In this document: one piece after another, positions 33,796-42,887 of the stretch
Layout: each line of letters begins with the position of its first letter
How positions within the stretch are numbered: position 1 is the first letter of the stretch
Origin: DATAVK01 sp036267755
GTDB taxonomy: Bacteria; Actinomycetota; Actinomycetes; JAFAQI01
Assembly: GCA_036267755.1 (NCBI GenBank)
Contig: DATAVK010000062.1
Coordinates: 18,156 to 82,155, forward strand
Direction of reading: 5' to 3'
DNA length: 64,000 nucleotides
Notes under the pieces: generated by a model
Databases searched by the model: none
The model's input: only the letters and a program-made list of their open reading frames with translations
Told to the model about the DNA's origin: nothing
Translations under genes and position numbers: made by a program

Positions 33796-35891
33796 ACGCG
33801 CCTGGCGGCGTCCGGGTCGCGATCGGTCGAGCCCTGGCGGTGAACCGCAGCGGCCTGCAGCCGGTGGCGGCAATCCGAGCGGCGCTCGGCGTGGCGATCC
33901 CGTTCGCCATCGGCATCGCCGTCAAGCAACCGGTCTACGGATCGATCGCCGCCGCCGGTGCTTTGCCCGCTGGTGTGGCCGGCATGGTCGGGGGTGGTCG
34001 GCGCCGCCCCGGCTTGATCACGGCGACCACGATCGGGATGACGCTGAGCACCTTCATCGGAGGGCTCGTCGCCGGCCATCTCCCGCTCACCCTCGCCGCG
34101 CTCGCGGCCTGGGGGTTCGGAGCCGGCGTCGCCGTCTCGCTCGGCCAGGAGGCCAGCGTCGTCGGCACCCAGGCGATCGTCGGGCTCGCGGTGTTCGGAC
34201 GCTTCCCGAGCAGCGTCGAGACCTCGGCAGCCCACGCCGGCTTCGTGCTGGCGGGCGGCGCGCTCCAGCTCGTGCTCGCCGAGCTGATCCGGTCACCGCA
34301 CCGGTTCAGCGCAGAGCGCCGCGCCCTGGCCGCCGCCTTCGACGAACTCGCCCAGATCGCGGCCGACCCCCGCCGCCCCGGCATCGCGGCAGCCACCGCG
34401 ACGGCGAACGCCGCCGACCTGGTCGGCCGCCGAGTATCGGGCGACGAGGTGGACCTGCTCAGGGCGTTGACCGACGAGGCAACTCGGATCCGCCTCGAGC
34501 TGCACTCCCTCAGCGCCTTCCCGAATGAGCCGGGTGCCGATGAGGTGCTACGTGCCGCCCGACCCTGGCTGCTCGCGTCCGCCCGGTCGCTCGTCGAGCT
34601 CGAGCCACCGCCACCGGAGGATTCCACCCTCGCCCGGGCAGTGGACACGCTGCGCGCGGCCCGCAGCCACGCGCCGTCCGGTCCGGAAGGAACCGGGACC
34701 CGCTACACGGCGGCCCGTGCGGCCGCCCTGCTCGGGCAGCTACGGGCCGTCGACCGGATACTCGCCGCACTGGCCGGCGTCCGCCGGTTCCAGCTGCCGC
34801 ACACCGCCGCGCCGACGTACGTCCTGGAGTTGCCCCGACGTGCCCGCGTGATCGCGTTGGGGCTGGTGACGGCCGCCACGACACCGTCGTCGCCGGCCTT
34901 TCGGCATGCGGTCCGGCTCGCGGTGATGCTCCCAATCGCGGAGGAGGCCAGCCATCTGCTCCCGGGCCAGCGGGGGTACTGGGTGACCCTGACCGTCGCT
35001 GTCGTCCTCAAGCCCGACTACGCCGCGACGGTCGAGCGCGGCCTCGCCAGGGTGCTCGGCACCGAGTTGGGCGTCGTCCTCGCGGGCCTGTTGATCGTCG
35101 CCGTCCACCCGCTCGGGGCCGTTGTGTCGGTGCTGGTGGCGCTGCTGGCATGGGTGTCCTACTGGGTGTTCTCCGCGTCGTACGCGCTCTATTCCTTCGC
35201 CATCACCTCGTTGGTGGTCATGCTGCTGTCGCCGACCGCCCCCACCTCGCTGTCGGTCGTCGGTGACCGCGGGCTGGACACACTCGCGGGAGGTGTCATC
35301 GCGATGATCGGGTACGCCGTGTGGCCGACCTGGGAGGGCGACACGCTCGACGTGGCGGTGTCCCGGCTGTACACGGCGCTGGCGGCCTACTGCGACGCCG
35401 TTCTGTCGGCGTACGTCGACCCTGAGCACCTGGACCGGTCGGCGATCGACCAGGCGGCGACTGCTGTCCGCCGCGCTCGGGTGGACGCCAACGCGTCCTA
35501 CGACCGGGCCATCGCCGAGCCGCACCGGGCCCGGGCGGACACCGAGCGCGCCGCCGGGTTGCTGGCCGCGGCTCGTCGGATCGTGATCTCGCTACACGCG
35601 TTGCGGACGGCGGTCGAGGATGCTGAGGAGCACGTCCCGCTGCCCGAGATCGACCCGGCACGCCAGGCGCTGACCCTCGCGCTGAAGACCGTTACGGCGG
35701 CGGGCCCGACCGATCTTGGCGCACTCCGGGAGCATCAGGCTCGGCTGGAAGAGCAGGCTCGGGAGGACACGAGCTCGTTGCACAGCCGGCGGCTGGGCGT
35801 CGTCGCGGCGCACCTCGATCCGCTCGTCGACAGCATCGACACCGCTGCCCACGTCGGATCACGTCCAGCGCAGCCCGAGCGACTCCCCTGA
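33792..35891 (+). CDS. FUSC family membrane protein (aromatic acid exporter-like)
   Basis: 699-residue inner-membrane protein of the FUSC superfamily, which includes the AaeB/YccS-like aromatic acid exporters. There are two blocks of membrane helices, about residues 22-160 and 360-510, with the FUSC signature region HLLPGQRGYWVTLTVAVVLKPDYAATVERGLARVLGTELG near 395-430. The connecting and C-terminal parts (about 165-340 and 515-699) are long, helical and soluble. Substrate unknown. Coupled to the peptidase E-like gene by a four-base overlap at GTG 33792; its last 33 bases overlap the convergent methyltransferase-like gene. Confidence 0.85.
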   Translation: MNAPGGVRVAIGRALAVNRSGLQPVAAIRAALGVAIPFAIGIAVKQPVYGSIAAAGALPAGVAGMVGGGRRRPGLITATTIGMTLSTFIGGLVAGHLPLTLAALAAWGFGAGVAVSLGQEASVVGTQAIVGLAVFGRFPSSVETSAAHAGFVLAGGALQLVLAELIRSPHRFSAERRALAAAFDELAQIAADPRRPGIAAATATANAADLVGRRVSGDEVDLLRALTDEATRIRLELHSLSAFPNEPGADEVLRAARPWLLASARSLVELEPPPPEDSTLARAVDTLRAARSHAPSGPEGTGTRYTAARAAALLGQLRAVDRILAALAGVRRFQLPHTAAPTYVLELPRRARVIALGLVTAATTPSSPAFRHAVRLAVMLPIAEEASHLLPGQRGYWVTLTVAVVLKPDYAATVERGLARVLGTELGVVLAGLLIVAVHPLGAVVSVLVALLAWVSYWVFSASYALYSFAITSLVVMLLSPTAPTSLSVVGDRGLDTLAGGVIAMIGYAVWPTWEGDTLDVAVSRLYTALAAYCDAVLSAYVDPEHLDRSAIDQAATAVRRARVDANASYDRAIAEPHRARADTERAAGLLAAARRIVISLHALRTAVEDAEEHVPLPEIDPARQALTLALKTVTAAGPTDLGALREHQARLEEQAREDTSSLHSRRLGVVAAHLDPLVDSIDTAAHVGSRPAQPERLP

Positions 35892-36653
35892 CGCCGGCAG
35901 CTGGGACTCGTCCGTCGCGGGCTCGGCGCCGCCGACGAACCCGGCCAACCCCTCGCCACTCACCACCCGGACCCGGACCGGGCCACTAGCGGCGCGGCGT
36001 ACCAAGTCGTCGTGGCCGGCTGGCTGGGCTCCGGCGGCGATCACCAGGTTGCCGGACCGGCGACCCCGCAAGACCGGCGGCTCGGCCAGCATCACGACCG
36101 GCCCGATGACCGCCTCCACCGTGGCGATGACGACCTTGGCGAGCGCGAACGGAGCCGCGTCGGACAGGTTGCAGACATAACAACCGTCGGCGCGCAGCAC
36201 CCGTCGCAGCTCGGCCAGCGCGGCGATCGTGAACAGCGACGTGACGGTGTCGGGACCCTCGTACACGTCGCAGACGACGAGGTCGGCGGAGTCCCCCGGT
36301 CGCTGTGCGACCAGCTCGGCGGCGTCGATCTGCAGCAGCTCGGTGCCATCGATCCGCCCGAGCTTGCGCGCCATCGCCGCGATCGTCGCGGATCGCTCCG
36401 CCACCAGCTGGCGCGACCCAGGTCGGCGGGCTGCCAGCCACCTCGGCAGGGTGCACAGCCCGCCGCCGAGGTGCAGCGCGTCGAGGGGTGTCTCCCCCGG
36501 CCACGTCGTGTCGATGACGTGGGCCGCCATCTGGAGGTACTCGAACTCCAGATGGCTCGGGTCGTCGACGTCCACGTAGGACTGCTCGGACCCGTCGACG
36601 AGCAGCCACCAGCCGGCCGGTCGGTCGAGGTCGCGGATCAGCTCCGCGGTCAT
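35859..36653 (-). CDS. Spermidine synthase-like SAM-dependent protein
   Basis: 264-residue protein with the aminopropyltransferase/class I methyltransferase fold. LDALHLGGGLCTLPRWLA (about 56-73) is the glycine-rich SAM-binding loop and DLVVCDVYEGPDTVTSLFT (about 122-140) contains the DVYE in place of the D.DG.DP gate of true spermidine synthases, so the substrate is uncertain. Similar actinobacterial proteins are annotated as spermidine synthase-like or fused-MFS synthase relatives. It follows the EamA exporter with a four-base overlap (ATGA), suggesting that product and exporter are made together. Confidence 0.78.
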   Translation of the reverse strand: MTAELIRDLDRPAGWWLLVDGSEQSYVDVDDPSHLEFEYLQMAAHVIDTTWPGETPLDALHLGGGLCTLPRWLAARRPGSRQLVAERSATIAAMARKLGRIDGTELLQIDAAELVAQRPGDSADLVVCDVYEGPDTVTSLFTIAALAELRRVLRADGCYVCNLSDAAPFALAKVVIATVEAVIGPVVMLAEPPVLRGRRSGNLVIAAGAQPAGHDDLVRRAASGPVRVRVVSGEGLAGFVGGAEPATDESQLPASGESLGLRWT

Positions 36654-37561
36654 GCCGCAACCTCAGGGCGACCATCCGTGGGTACGTCGAGAGCCACCGG
36701 ATCGCCCATCCGACGGGTCGCGCCGATCGAGGCCACCATCACGCAGGCGACGGCGAGCCAGTCCTCCCAGCGCAGCCGCTGACCAAGGAAAATCAAGCCG
36801 GACAGGGCGCCCATCGCGGGCTCCAACGACATCAGCACCGAGAACGCCGCCGCCGGCAGTCGCCGGAGAGCGGCGAGCTCGAGACCGTAGGGCACCGCCG
36901 AGGACAGGATCCCGATCGCCGCGCCGCGACTGAGGTTGCCGGGACGCACCAGCGCGCTGCCACCGACCACGATGCCGACCGGTGCCAGAACCACGGCCCC
37001 GACGGTGAGGGCGATCGCCAGGCCGCTGAACCCAGGAAGCACCCGGCCGACGCGCTGTGACAGCAGGATGTACGCCGCCCAGAACGCTCCGGCCAGCGCG
37101 GCAAGCAGGATGCCGACGATGTCGAAGTGGCCGCCTCCGCCGGCCAGTAGAGCGACGCCCGCGGCGGCCAGCCCGATCCACAACAGGTCCATCGGTCGGC
37201 GCGACCCGGCGATCGCGACCCCGAGCGGGCCGAGGAACTCGATAGTGACCGCGACGCCGAGCGGCACCCGGTCGAGGGAGAGGTAGAAGCACAGGTTCAT
37301 GGCGGCGAGAACCAGGCCGAACGCGACCCCCAACGCGGCGTGCCGGCCAGGGATCGCCCGGAATCGCGGCCGGGCGACCGCCAGGACCGCGACGGCGGAG
37401 AACAACAGCCGCAGGAAGACCGCCCCAGCCGGCCCGACGCTCGGGAACAGCTTGGTCGCGAGCGCGGCTCCGGACTGCACGCTCGCCACGGCGGCCACGA
37501 CGAGCACCGGAGCCGGCAAGACCTCGCGTCGGCGCACAGCCCGGACGCTATCTGTCGCCAT
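36650..37561 (-). CDS. EamA family (drug/metabolite) exporter
   Basis: 303-residue protein with ten hydrophobic segments in two EamA repeats. VPLGVAVTIEFLGPLGVAIAGSRRPMDLLW is the first repeat's end and SAVPYGLELAALRRLPAAAFSVLMSLEPAMGALSGLIFLGQRL the second, typical of the RhtA-like threonine/homoserine exporter branch. Substrate unknown. The stop overlaps the following spermidine synthase-like gene. It diverges from the 37651 gene with an 89-base gap. Confidence 0.87.
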   Translation of the reverse strand: MATDSVRAVRRREVLPAPVLVVAAVASVQSGAALATKLFPSVGPAGAVFLRLLFSAVAVLAVARPRFRAIPGRHAALGVAFGLVLAAMNLCFYLSLDRVPLGVAVTIEFLGPLGVAIAGSRRPMDLLWIGLAAAGVALLAGGGGHFDIVGILLAALAGAFWAAYILLSQRVGRVLPGFSGLAIALTVGAVVLAPVGIVVGGSALVRPGNLSRGAAIGILSSAVPYGLELAALRRLPAAAFSVLMSLEPAMGALSGLIFLGQRLRWEDWLAVACVMVASIGATRRMGDPVALDVPTDGRPEVAA

Positions 37562-37650
37562 TGCTGTCCACGGGCCGCCGGTAGGTCACGCACGTCCACA
37601 GCAGCGCCGCCAGGGCCGCCGAGCCGCCGCACCGGCCGCACCCTTCGGAT

Positions 37651-38046
37651 ATGACTCACGACAACGCGGCGGTCAGCGCCGACCTGGTGCCGTACGACGC
37701 GATCATCACCGAGGTCCGCGACCTGGCGTCGCTGCTCGAGGGCGCCCTGCTGGCGTTCTTCCTCGACCCCTCGGGGCAGATCATCCTCAAGGTCGCCCTC
37801 GACGAAGGCACCCGGCACGTCGACGAGTTGTTCGTGCGACATCTGCTCGCGCTCATCGGCGAGATCGAGGCGCCGACCGTCGTCCTCGCCTCGGTGCGGC
37901 CCGGCGGCCACGCCCGCCGCATCGACCGGCTGCTGTTCCAAGAGCTGCAGCGGCGACTGACCGGCACGCCGTCGACGCTGGCCGACCTGCTGGTCATCGG
38001 CCCCGATCGCTGCTGGTCGGCCGCCGGCCGTCGGCGGGTCGGCTAG
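37651..38046 (+). CDS. Conserved-looking cytosolic protein of unknown function
   Basis: 131 residues: PYDAIITEVRDLASLLEGALLAFFLDPSGQIILKVALDEG, then VVLASVRPGGHARRIDRLLFQELQRRL and LADLLVIGPDRCWSAAGRRR. The strand-helix order and the FFLD.SG start faintly resemble RadC/JAB-type proteins but the metal-binding HxH is absent, so no function is assigned. The ATG at 37651 is the only sensible start. Its end overlaps the convergent DUF4192 gene by four bases. Confidence 0.7.
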   Translation: MTHDNAAVSADLVPYDAIITEVRDLASLLEGALLAFFLDPSGQIILKVALDEGTRHVDELFVRHLLALIGEIEAPTVVLASVRPGGHARRIDRLLFQELQRRLTGTPSTLADLLVIGPDRCWSAAGRRRVG

Positions 38047-39086
38047 CCCGCAGATCGCTCGGCGTCGCCCGCGAGCGGGTCGCCACTGCTCCCCCGGGCC
38101 GCCTCGCGAAGCAGCTGCGGGTGCACCTGCCGGTGGATTGCCTCCGACAGCAACTGGGCGAGCGACAGATCCGGGTTACTCGCGAGTGCGCGGTCCACCG
38201 CGGCGCCGGCCACCACCGCCTCCCCACCCGCGTAGGCGAGCCACGCGAACGTCGCGCACACCGGTGCGTCCATTGGTGGGAGCGCTCGACGCACGCAGTC
38301 ACGCAGCAGTCGTAGCAGCTGCCCGGAGGCGTCATCGTCGAGCTCGAGACCGAGAATCTCGTCGCGGCTCGGCACGTCGTGACAGAGCACGATGATGCGG
38401 GCGGCGTCGTCGGCGCGAATCGTGATCCGAGGGTCGGCGTACTCATCCACCAGCTCGCGGACCCGAGCGAGCGCCTTGGCCCGCCATGCGAGGGTGGCCC
38501 CGAGCTCCAGCTCGTGGCAGACCCGGTCCATGGCCTGCTCGGCACCGATCGCGGCGATCCCACGCGGTGGGGCAATCGAGCGCACCACGGCCTCTCGGTC
38601 CGGCAGCACGGATCGGCCCAGCCCCGCGTGGGCGGCCGCCACCGCGACCGCTCCGCTGGACTCCAGATTCACCGGTCTTCCGTCGCTCGGACATTGACAG
38701 CCGTCGTAGCAGAGGTAGGACCACCAGCGGCCGTCACGCACCAACAGCGCGTCCACCACCGGCGATCGTACCGCCAGCACGAGCTCCTCCACGAGGTCCC
38801 GTCGAGGCAGGTCGCCGTCGTCGTCCGGGGTCGCGGTCAGCACGATGATCTGGACGGCGTCCGGCTCGGTCTGCAGCACCCGTCTGCCGAGGTCCTCGGC
38901 GATGACGTGATCGTGCTCGGGTGGGTAGAGATCGAGGCGCAGGCTCAGGTTGATCCGCTTGCGCGGACCGTGCAGGCCGAGCAGCACGACGCTCTCGGTC
39001 GGCACGAACCCGAACAGGTGCGGGAGGGCGGCGGCGAGGTCGCCGGGGCCGTTGAGTCTGACGACTTCAGGGCTCTTCTGGGACAT
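38043..39086 (-). CDS. DUF4192 domain protein
   Basis: 347-residue protein made of the DUF4192 domain found in most actinobacteria, function unknown. The family opening is VVRLNGPGDLAAALPHLFGFVPTESVVLLGL, the middle has WWSYLCYDGCQCPSDGRP with three cysteines, and the end is helical (LSLAQLLSEAIHRQVHPQLL). ATG 39086 is preferred to an upstream frame to 39146 because the conserved region begins here. It diverges from the 39208 gene with about 120 bases between starts. Confidence 0.85.
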   Translation of the reverse strand: MSQKSPEVVRLNGPGDLAAALPHLFGFVPTESVVLLGLHGPRKRINLSLRLDLYPPEHDHVIAEDLGRRVLQTEPDAVQIIVLTATPDDDGDLPRRDLVEELVLAVRSPVVDALLVRDGRWWSYLCYDGCQCPSDGRPVNLESSGAVAVAAAHAGLGRSVLPDREAVVRSIAPPRGIAAIGAEQAMDRVCHELELGATLAWRAKALARVRELVDEYADPRITIRADDAARIIVLCHDVPSRDEILGLELDDDASGQLLRLLRDCVRRALPPMDAPVCATFAWLAYAGGEAVVAGAAVDRALASNPDLSLAQLLSEAIHRQVHPQLLREAARGSSGDPLAGDAERSAG

Positions 39087-39207
39087 CCGGCCACGGTCGT
39101 CCGGACCGCACCGCGATGGGCCGCTCTCACCGGGCTCTGGGGACAAGTAGGCCGGCCCCGCCGTTGTGGATGGCCCAACCGGCCCAGCTGCCGACGTACC
39201 GTGGAGC

Positions 39208-39555
39208 GTGCCTCAGGACAAACCGCCCCGGCTGCGCCCGATGTCGCCGGGCACCATCTCCGACAACGTCCCGTCCCCAGAGGGCCTCTCCGACCCCGAG
39301 CTGATCGCCCGGCTCTATGACGCCCTGGCGACGCTGCCGCCGGCCGAGCGAGCCGCCGCCGTGGTCGCGATCGGGCTCGACGAGGGGCCGGCCGGGGCGG
39401 CGGTCGAGCTCGACCTCGACCTGGCCGACGCCGACGCGATCACCCGTAACGCCTTGCAGCTGCTGCGGGGTGCGCTGGGCGACATCGACCTCGACGACCC
39501 GGCGACGTACGGCCAGCTCCCACGGCGGCACGGCCGCCGGCCGGGCATCGAATAA
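39208..39555 (+). CDS. Small unknown protein
   Basis: 115 residues. After a Pro/Arg-rich start, residues 35-95 (LIARLYDALATLPPAERAAAVVAIGLDEGPAGAAVELDLDLADAD) recall sigma-70 region 4 or other helix-turn-helix proteins, with ALATLPPAERAA as in ECF sigma factors, but the DNA-recognition helix is missing. Function unknown. GTG 39208 is chosen over 39166. The gene is followed by a perfect terminator hairpin. Confidence 0.55.
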   Translation: MPQDKPPRLRPMSPGTISDNVPSPEGLSDPELIARLYDALATLPPAERAAAVVAIGLDEGPAGAAVELDLDLADADAITRNALQLLRGALGDIDLDDPATYGQLPRRHGRRPGIE

Positions 39556-39560
39556 GCGCA

Positions 39561-39592
39561 ACAGCCCCGGGTCGGTGAAGACCCGGGGCTGT
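39561..39592. terminator. Intrinsic terminator hairpin
   Basis: A perfect 13-base stem (39561-39573 with 39580-39592), ACAGCCCCGGGTC-GGTGAA and its complement, just after the small gene's stop. No T-run, as is common in GC-rich actinobacteria. Confidence 0.8.
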
Positions 39593-39684
39593 GGCGATAA
39601 AGCGCCGACCCGCCAGGACTGCCTCTCGGCACAGATTCGCTCGAAGCGACAAAGGTTGGGACCGGGGGCTTGGATCGAGCCGGC

Positions 39685-39702
39685 GGACGTCTCTCGACGT
39701 CC
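39685..39702. promoter_or_regulatory. Inverted repeat in the promoter region of an SDR gene
   Basis: GGACGTC-TCTC-GACGTCC is a perfect seven-base inverted repeat 55 bases before the SDR start, followed by two ACGTA direct repeats (39711-39715 and 39720-39724). The 164-base gap has no other gene. It is a reasonable operator candidate. Confidence 0.45.
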
Positions 39703-39756
39703 ACTTCAAAACGTATCCCACGTACCGGACATTCCGCAGCGTGACACGATTCGCCG

Positions 39757-40686
39757 ATGACCCACTGGACCGCATCCGAGATCCCCGACCAGAGCGGGCG
39801 CACGGCCGTGGTCACCGGCGCCAACAGCGGGCTGGGCTTCATCACGGCGCGCGAGCTGGCGCGCCACGGGGCCCGGGTCGTGATGACCGCGCGAGACCCG
39901 GCACGGGGCGCGGACGCCTTGCGTCGCCTACGCGACGCCGTCCCTGACGCGGACGTCGAGCTGCGGGCGCTGGACCTCGCCGACCTGGCGAGCATCCGTG
40001 GTTTCGCCGCTGAGCTCGTGGCGTCGTACCCCGTCTTGGACCTGCTCATCAACAATGCGGGGGTCATGGCGATCCCGCGGCGGGAGACCGTCGATGGCTT
40101 CGAGATGCAGTTCGGCACCAACCATCTGGGTCACTTCGCGCTGACCGGGCTGCTGCTCCCGACGATCGTCGACGTTCAAGGAGCCCGGATCGTCACGGTC
40201 AGCAGCAATGCGCACAAGACCGGGCGGATCCGGTTCGACGACCTGCAGCGCGAGCAGAGCTACTCACGGTGGCCGACGTACAGCCAGTCCAAGCTCGCGA
40301 ACCTGCTGTTCGCCTACGAGCTGCAGCGCCGGCTGTCGGCAATCGACGCACCCGCGATCAGCCTCGCCGCCCATCCCGGTACGGCGTCAACCAACCTGGT
40401 GGCGCCGGGCGCGGAGGGCAACCGGCTCAAGGAGCGAGTGATGCGTGTCGGGGTCCGCATCATCGGCCAGTCCGATGAGCAGGGGGCGTTGCCGCAGCTG
40501 TACGCGGCCACGGCGCCCGACGTGCACGGCGGCGAGTACTACGGGCCGAGCGGCTTCGGTGAGAGCCGGGGGTACCCGAAGCGGGTCACGTCCACGTCGA
40601 CGTCTCGCGACCCCGAGCTCGCGGCGCGCCTATGGTCGATCTCACAGGACCTGACCGGCGTTCGGTACGACGCCCTGCGCGCCTGA
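39757..40686 (+). CDS. SDR oxidoreductase, retinol dehydrogenase-like
   Basis: 309-residue short-chain dehydrogenase. TAVVTGANSGLGFITARELARHGA is the cofactor motif and VVMTARDP at the end of strand 2 has Arg, suggesting NADP(H). NNAGVM and the catalytic VSSNAHKTG with YSQSKLANLLFAYELQRRL follow. The sequence is of the 'protochlorophyllide/retinol dehydrogenase' type with a C-terminal cap; substrate unknown. Single gene preceded by the inverted repeat at 39685-39702. Confidence 0.9.
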   Translation: MTHWTASEIPDQSGRTAVVTGANSGLGFITARELARHGARVVMTARDPARGADALRRLRDAVPDADVELRALDLADLASIRGFAAELVASYPVLDLLINNAGVMAIPRRETVDGFEMQFGTNHLGHFALTGLLLPTIVDVQGARIVTVSSNAHKTGRIRFDDLQREQSYSRWPTYSQSKLANLLFAYELQRRLSAIDAPAISLAAHPGTASTNLVAPGAEGNRLKERVMRVGVRIIGQSDEQGALPQLYAATAPDVHGGEYYGPSGFGESRGYPKRVTSTSTSRDPELAARLWSISQDLTGVRYDALRA

Positions 40687-40687
40687 G

Positions 40688-41122
40688 TCAGCCGGCGCCG
40701 AGCAGCCGGGCCAGCGCGTCCCGGGCGGCCGCCGACTCCCGAGCGCGTACGGCCAGATGGTCGGCGAGCGCCTGCACCCACGTGTCGATCGGCACTTCCT
40801 TGCTGGAGATGACAACGCCGCGGACGGCGCGCGCGATCCGGGCCACAGGGACGCCGCCGCGACCCCGCCCCAGCTCGAGCGTTGTCTCGCCGGTGTCCAC
40901 CCGCAGCAGCCGTACCGTGCCGGGGCGACCGGCCACCCGGTCACCCATCGACCGGTCACGCTCAACGGTGACCATGCCTTGCGGCAGAGCCTCCGCGAGC
41001 GACGTCGTGAACACTCGGGCGTACAGATCGAGGTCCGCGCTGTCCGCGCGCAGTGCCGCCGCGAGCGCGTCGACGTCGTCGGGCTGGGGGGAGCTCGGTG
41101 GCACGGCGGGCGGCTGGCTCAT
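40688..41122 (-). CDS. Unknown protein in the YbjQ-like cluster
   Basis: 144 residues, soluble. Central segment LPQGMVTVERDRSMGDRVAGRPGTVRLLRVDTGETTLELGRGRGGVPVARIARAVRGVVISSKEVPIDTW is beta-strand rich with a helix at each end (ALAAALRADSADLDLYARVFTTSLAEAL and WVQALADHLAVRARESAAARDALARLLG). Function unknown. It starts three bases after the tandem YbjQ-like gene ends, so it belongs to the same transcript. Confidence 0.75.
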   Translation of the reverse strand: MSQPPAVPPSSPQPDDVDALAAALRADSADLDLYARVFTTSLAEALPQGMVTVERDRSMGDRVAGRPGTVRLLRVDTGETTLELGRGRGGVPVARIARAVRGVVISSKEVPIDTWVQALADHLAVRARESAAARDALARLLGAG

Positions 41123-41125
41123 GGC

Positions 41126-41980
41126 TCAGCCCGACAGCGGCAAGGTCAGCTGCGGCTTGCTGATCACGTGGTCCGGCCGCAGCGGGCGTACCGCCGTACC
41201 GATCGCGAAGAACTCCGTCGTGTGGCCACCCCACTTGTGCGGGAGCGAGAGCAGCTGGACTCCGACGATGCCCTCGGCGCCCAGTGCCTCGGCCTCGGCC
41301 TGCATCCGGGACATCGCGAGCTCACGGGCGTCGTAGAGCCCCTCCGTGAACTGCGGGATCTCCACGTTCTGTCCGACGTTGCCCATCGACTGCCAGAACC
41401 GCTGGTGCGCGATGTGGTAGACGCACGAGCCCATGACCAGGCCGAGCGGCGCGTATCCGGCCTCGAGCAGGGTCCAGAAGTCCTGCCCGGACAGATCGGA
41501 GGTGAACGGCTTGCCAGTGTTGGCCTTCCAAGTGCCACCGGTCGCCGGCGGGTCCTCGCCGAGGACGGCGGTGCCGACCGCGATGAACTCCGCGAGGTCG
41601 TTGCCGAACTCCTTGAACTCGATGTCGAGGCGTACCCCGACGATCCCGTCGGCCCCGAGCAGGTCTGCCTCCGCCTCCATCCGGGTCATCGCCAGCTCGC
41701 GAGCGTGGTACATCGCCTGGGTCAGCGTGCCCAGCTCCTGGTTCTGGCTCCACTTCCCCATCTGGAAACCGACGTGGTAGATCGAGGAGCCGAGCACCAG
41801 CCCGAGCGGCCGGAAGCCGGCCTCGCGCACCAGCAGGAACTCGTTGACCGACAGGTCGGACGTGAACAGCGACGTCGGCTGACCCGGCCGCATCTCGGCC
41901 AGGCGCCTCATGGCATCTTCGGGCACCCCGATCGAGGCGGCGTCCTGGGGTGCGCCTGAGGCGGTCTCGTCGGTCGTCAC
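41126..41980 (-). CDS. Tandem YbjQ-like (DUF74) domain protein
   Basis: 284 residues containing two copies of the YbjQ/DUF74 domain, small pentamer-forming proteins often called heavy-metal-binding. Copy 1 (about 36-145) shows GLVLGSSIYH and YHARELAMTRMEAEADLLGADGIVGVRLDI; copy 2 (about 158-270) shows GLVMGSCVYH and YDARELAMSRMQAEAEALGAEGIVGVQLLS. Each ends in the GTAV strand. Tandem fusion is a departure from the usual single-domain form. ATG 41980 follows the 42006-42887 gene by 25 bases. Confidence 0.85.
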   Translation of the reverse strand: MTTDETASGAPQDAASIGVPEDAMRRLAEMRPGQPTSLFTSDLSVNEFLLVREAGFRPLGLVLGSSIYHVGFQMGKWSQNQELGTLTQAMYHARELAMTRMEAEADLLGADGIVGVRLDIEFKEFGNDLAEFIAVGTAVLGEDPPATGGTWKANTGKPFTSDLSGQDFWTLLEAGYAPLGLVMGSCVYHIAHQRFWQSMGNVGQNVEIPQFTEGLYDARELAMSRMQAEAEALGAEGIVGVQLLSLPHKWGGHTTEFFAIGTAVRPLRPDHVISKPQLTLPLSG

Positions 41981-42005
41981 GAGCAGCTCCTGATCGGTCG
42001 GGGAA

Positions 42006-42887
42006 TCATCGGGTGAGCGGCAGAACGGACAGCGAGCGGGTCGGCGCCGCCCGGCCGGCGTGGAAGCGCAGTACGGCGTTGCCGAGCACCGTCGCGTGGG
42101 CGACGTGGTCGACGTGTCCGTCGCTGGGCTCGATCGAGTAGACCTCCAGCGACATGTCGCTCACGGTGGCCGCGTCGGCGCCGTGGCGGGCGGCCCGCTG
42201 CTCGAAACGGTCGCGGGCGTCCGCTCGGGCGTAGGTGACCAGCTCGGTGTACCCGGGCACCTCGACGTTCTGGCCGGACCAGGACCGGGCCGCCATCCGG
42301 GTCGCATAGTCGTCGTGGCGGATCGACACCGAGATGCCCAGTTCCAACCCAGCCGGGACCCAACCGGCATGGATCAGCCGGGTGACCTCGGTGCCCGACA
42401 GGTCAGTCGAGAACAGGTACGCCGGGCGGATGCTCGATCGGGCACGGACCGCCGTACCTCGGGCCACGAACTCGTGGGCACCGCCCTCGCCGAGCCGCTC
42501 CTGGGTCCAGCGAACCCCGACGACTCCGTCCGCACCGAGCGCCTGCGCCTCGGTCAGCATCCGGCTCAGGGCGGTGTCGTAACCGCGGTAGAGCGCGTCG
42601 ACGTAGGGCCGGTATCCGCCGTAGCCGCCACGACTCGAGGTGACCGTGGGGGCCGACGCCGCGAGGTAACCGCGGCCGCCGAAGCCCATGACGCCGCAGC
42701 CGCCCCAACCGGACCAGCCGATCTGCTCGACGATGCATCCCATCACCTCGCCGACCGGGTCGAGACCGACCGACTGGACGGCGGCCTGACCGCCTGGACT
42801 CAGCAGCGAGGTCGCGATCCGATCGGTCCGCGCACGCTCGATCCGCGCGCGGGCGGCCGGTGGCAATCCCTGACCGTCCCACGTCAC
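42006..42887 (-). CDS. Divergent tandem YbjQ-like protein
   Basis: 293-residue paralogue of the next gene. Copy 1 (about 45-155) contains a Gly/Trp-rich SGWGGCGVMGFGGRGYL where the usual GLVxGS strand would be, then YDTALSRMLTEAQALGADGVVGVRWTQE; copy 2 (about 162-285) has GLELGISVSIRHDDYATRMAA and ADARDRFEQRAARHGADAATVSDMSL, more degenerate. Function unknown. First gene of the three-gene cluster; its 110-base upstream gap is shared with the S53 protease. Confidence 0.75.
   Translation of the reverse strand: MTWDGQGLPPAARARIERARTDRIATSLLSPGGQAAVQSVGLDPVGEVMGCIVEQIGWSGWGGCGVMGFGGRGYLAASAPTVTSSRGGYGGYRPYVDALYRGYDTALSRMLTEAQALGADGVVGVRWTQERLGEGGAHEFVARGTAVRARSSIRPAYLFSTDLSGTEVTRLIHAGWVPAGLELGISVSIRHDDYATRMAARSWSGQNVEVPGYTELVTYARADARDRFEQRAARHGADAATVSDMSLEVYSIEPSDGHVDHVAHATVLGNAVLRFHAGRAAPTRSLSVLPLTR

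Noticed and set aside
39593..39756. Possible small gene in the 164-base gap before the SDR
   Set aside because: No start with a ribosome-binding site; only inverted and direct repeats are visible.
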